The translations under genes were made by a program, and so were the position numbers. A model generated the notes under the pieces. It saw nothing but the letters and a program-made list of their open reading frames with translations. It searched no databases and was not told where the DNA came from. Below are positions 4,644 through 5,199 of a stretch of 5,199 bases of DNA, piece after piece. The stretch comes from Chloroflexia bacterium (GTDB lineage: Bacteria > Chloroflexota > Chloroflexia > Thermomicrobiales > JALYUS01), in the NCBI GenBank assembly GCA_025924435.1, contig JAICIL010000315.1, forward strand, positions 1 to 5,199, in the 5' to 3' direction. How positions within the stretch are numbered: the first letter of the stretch is position 1; every line of letters begins with the position of its first letter.

Positions 4644-5199
4644 ATGACGGAATGCGAGCACACGGACGGTGGTACCGACGAGCAGGGCGGCGTGGGTAAG
4701 AGGCTGAAGCGGCGGGGCATCCTCTCCGCAGCGGCGGCGGTCGTGGCGGGGATCGTCGCCAAGCAGGCCGCGCAACCCGTCGCCGCAGGCGTCGATGGTG
4801 ATGTCGTTGCCGCAGGGTTAACAGTGGTGAGCGCGGCCACAGGTCTGCGCAATAATCTCGGCGGTAACTTTGTCACCCCCACATTGACGTGCATGCGCGG
4901 GCCGGACAACGCATTCCCCCCGCCGGGTAACTACGGCGCGAACGCCGCGCTGGTGGCGGACAGCAAGAGCAGCTTCGGCTCATATGGCGTCTGGGCGCTA
5001 GGGGATACAGGTGTTCTGGCACAGGGGGTCACCCTCGGCGTGATGGGGACTGCCGGGAGCGGCATCGGGGTCAGCGGCAGCGGCGACCTCACCGGGGTGC
5101 AGGGGGCGATCAACCCCGCCAGCCCCGCCGCCCAGCAGACCTTCGCCGTCATCGGCCGCAACTCCCTCAACCGCGCCGACGCCGTCGGCGTCCTCGGCA
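4644..5199 (+). CDS. Tat-signal, GV-repeat-rich exported protein of unknown function (3' end outside window)
   Basis: The first 185 codons are open to the right edge with no stop. Residues 19-48 look like a twin-arginine export signal: 'KRLKRRGIL' (19-27, Arg23-Arg24), a hydrophobic stretch 'LSAAAAVVAGIVA' (27-39), then a polar end and likely cleavage near 'QPVAAG' (44-49). The mature part is rich in Gly, Ala, Val and Ser, with an irregular GV-based pattern: 'YGVWALG' (114-120), 'TGVLAQG' (122-128), 'LGVMG' (131-135), 'IGVSG' (141-145), 'TGVQG' (150-154), then 'VGVLG' (181-185) at the edge. Such spacing resembles beta-helical, tail-fibre-like or adhesin-like stalks. I do not recognise a named family. 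It is probably located outside the membrane or at the cell surface. It is transcribed away from the metabolic genes and is likely unrelated to them. The start is well supported by the ribosome binding site and extended -10. Confidence 0.8.
   Translation, partial: MTECEHTDGGTDEQGGVGKRLKRRGILSAAAAVVAGIVAKQAAQPVAAGVDGDVVAAGLTVVSAATGLRNNLGGNFVTPTLTCMRGPDNAFPPPGNYGANAALVADSKSSFGSYGVWALGDTGVLAQGVTLGVMGTAGSGIGVSGSGDLTGVQGAINPASPAAQQTFAVIGRNSLNRADAVGVLG

Noticed and set aside
4462..4647. Plus-strand 61-codon frame with 'YCTACGG...APC' and an ATGA overlap with the Tat-exported gene
   Set aside because: The overlap suggests coupling and the cysteines recall a zinc ribbon, but there is no ribosome binding site, the GTG start is poor, and the promoter and hairpins lie inside the frame.
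557..4699. Long plus-strand open frames (557-1450, 1620-2621, 2822-4699)
   Set aside because: They are antisense to genes with complete catalytic motifs, have Arg/Ala/Gly-rich translations without domains, and are expected from third-position GC bias on the minus strand.

Overview
The window is GC-rich, gene-dense bacterial DNA with four genes on the minus strand and one incomplete gene on the plus strand. High GC, strong Shine-Dalgarno sites, a twin-arginine signal on a GV-rich surface-type protein, 'CACAGAG' palindromic repeats and a free-standing four-helix-bundle gene together resemble Chloroflexota or another GC-rich, repeat-rich environmental phylum (Armatimonadota, Planctomycetota). 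No rRNA, tRNA or marker gene is present, so this placement is weak inference.

In minus-strand transcription order: an M20-family metallopeptidase/dipeptidase (2843-4231), an NAD(P)-dependent opine (octopine/nopaline) dehydrogenase-family enzyme (1593-2690), an aldo/keto reductase (527-1435) and a four-helix-bundle protein of the 23S-rRNA-intervening-sequence type (22-417). The first three are metabolic, point the same way and each has a good ribosome binding site. They may form a catabolic unit for dipeptide- or opine-like N-substituted amino acids, but the 150-160 bp gaps leave co-transcription open. The four-helix-bundle gene looks like a separate small cassette: a perfect 19-nt inverted repeat, built from 7-nt units, brackets it almost to the base.

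The two gaps between the metabolic genes are each filled by a near-palindromic repeat of about 130 bp. The ends are shared ('AACCACAGAG...') and the cores are different but self-complementary. All four minus-strand stop codons overlap or directly abut a repeat, which is the most striking global pattern here.

The 412-bp region 4232-4643 lies between the peptidase start and the divergent plus-strand gene. On the minus strand it has a good intrinsic-terminator shape (GC stem then six U) with no convincing gene upstream of it, a possible three-way-junction fold, and an 8-bp direct repeat one helical turn apart near the peptidase start. On the plus strand it has an extended -10 promoter wrapped in two short dyads, then a strong ribosome binding site and the start of a Tat-exported, GV-repeat-rich protein that runs off the right edge.
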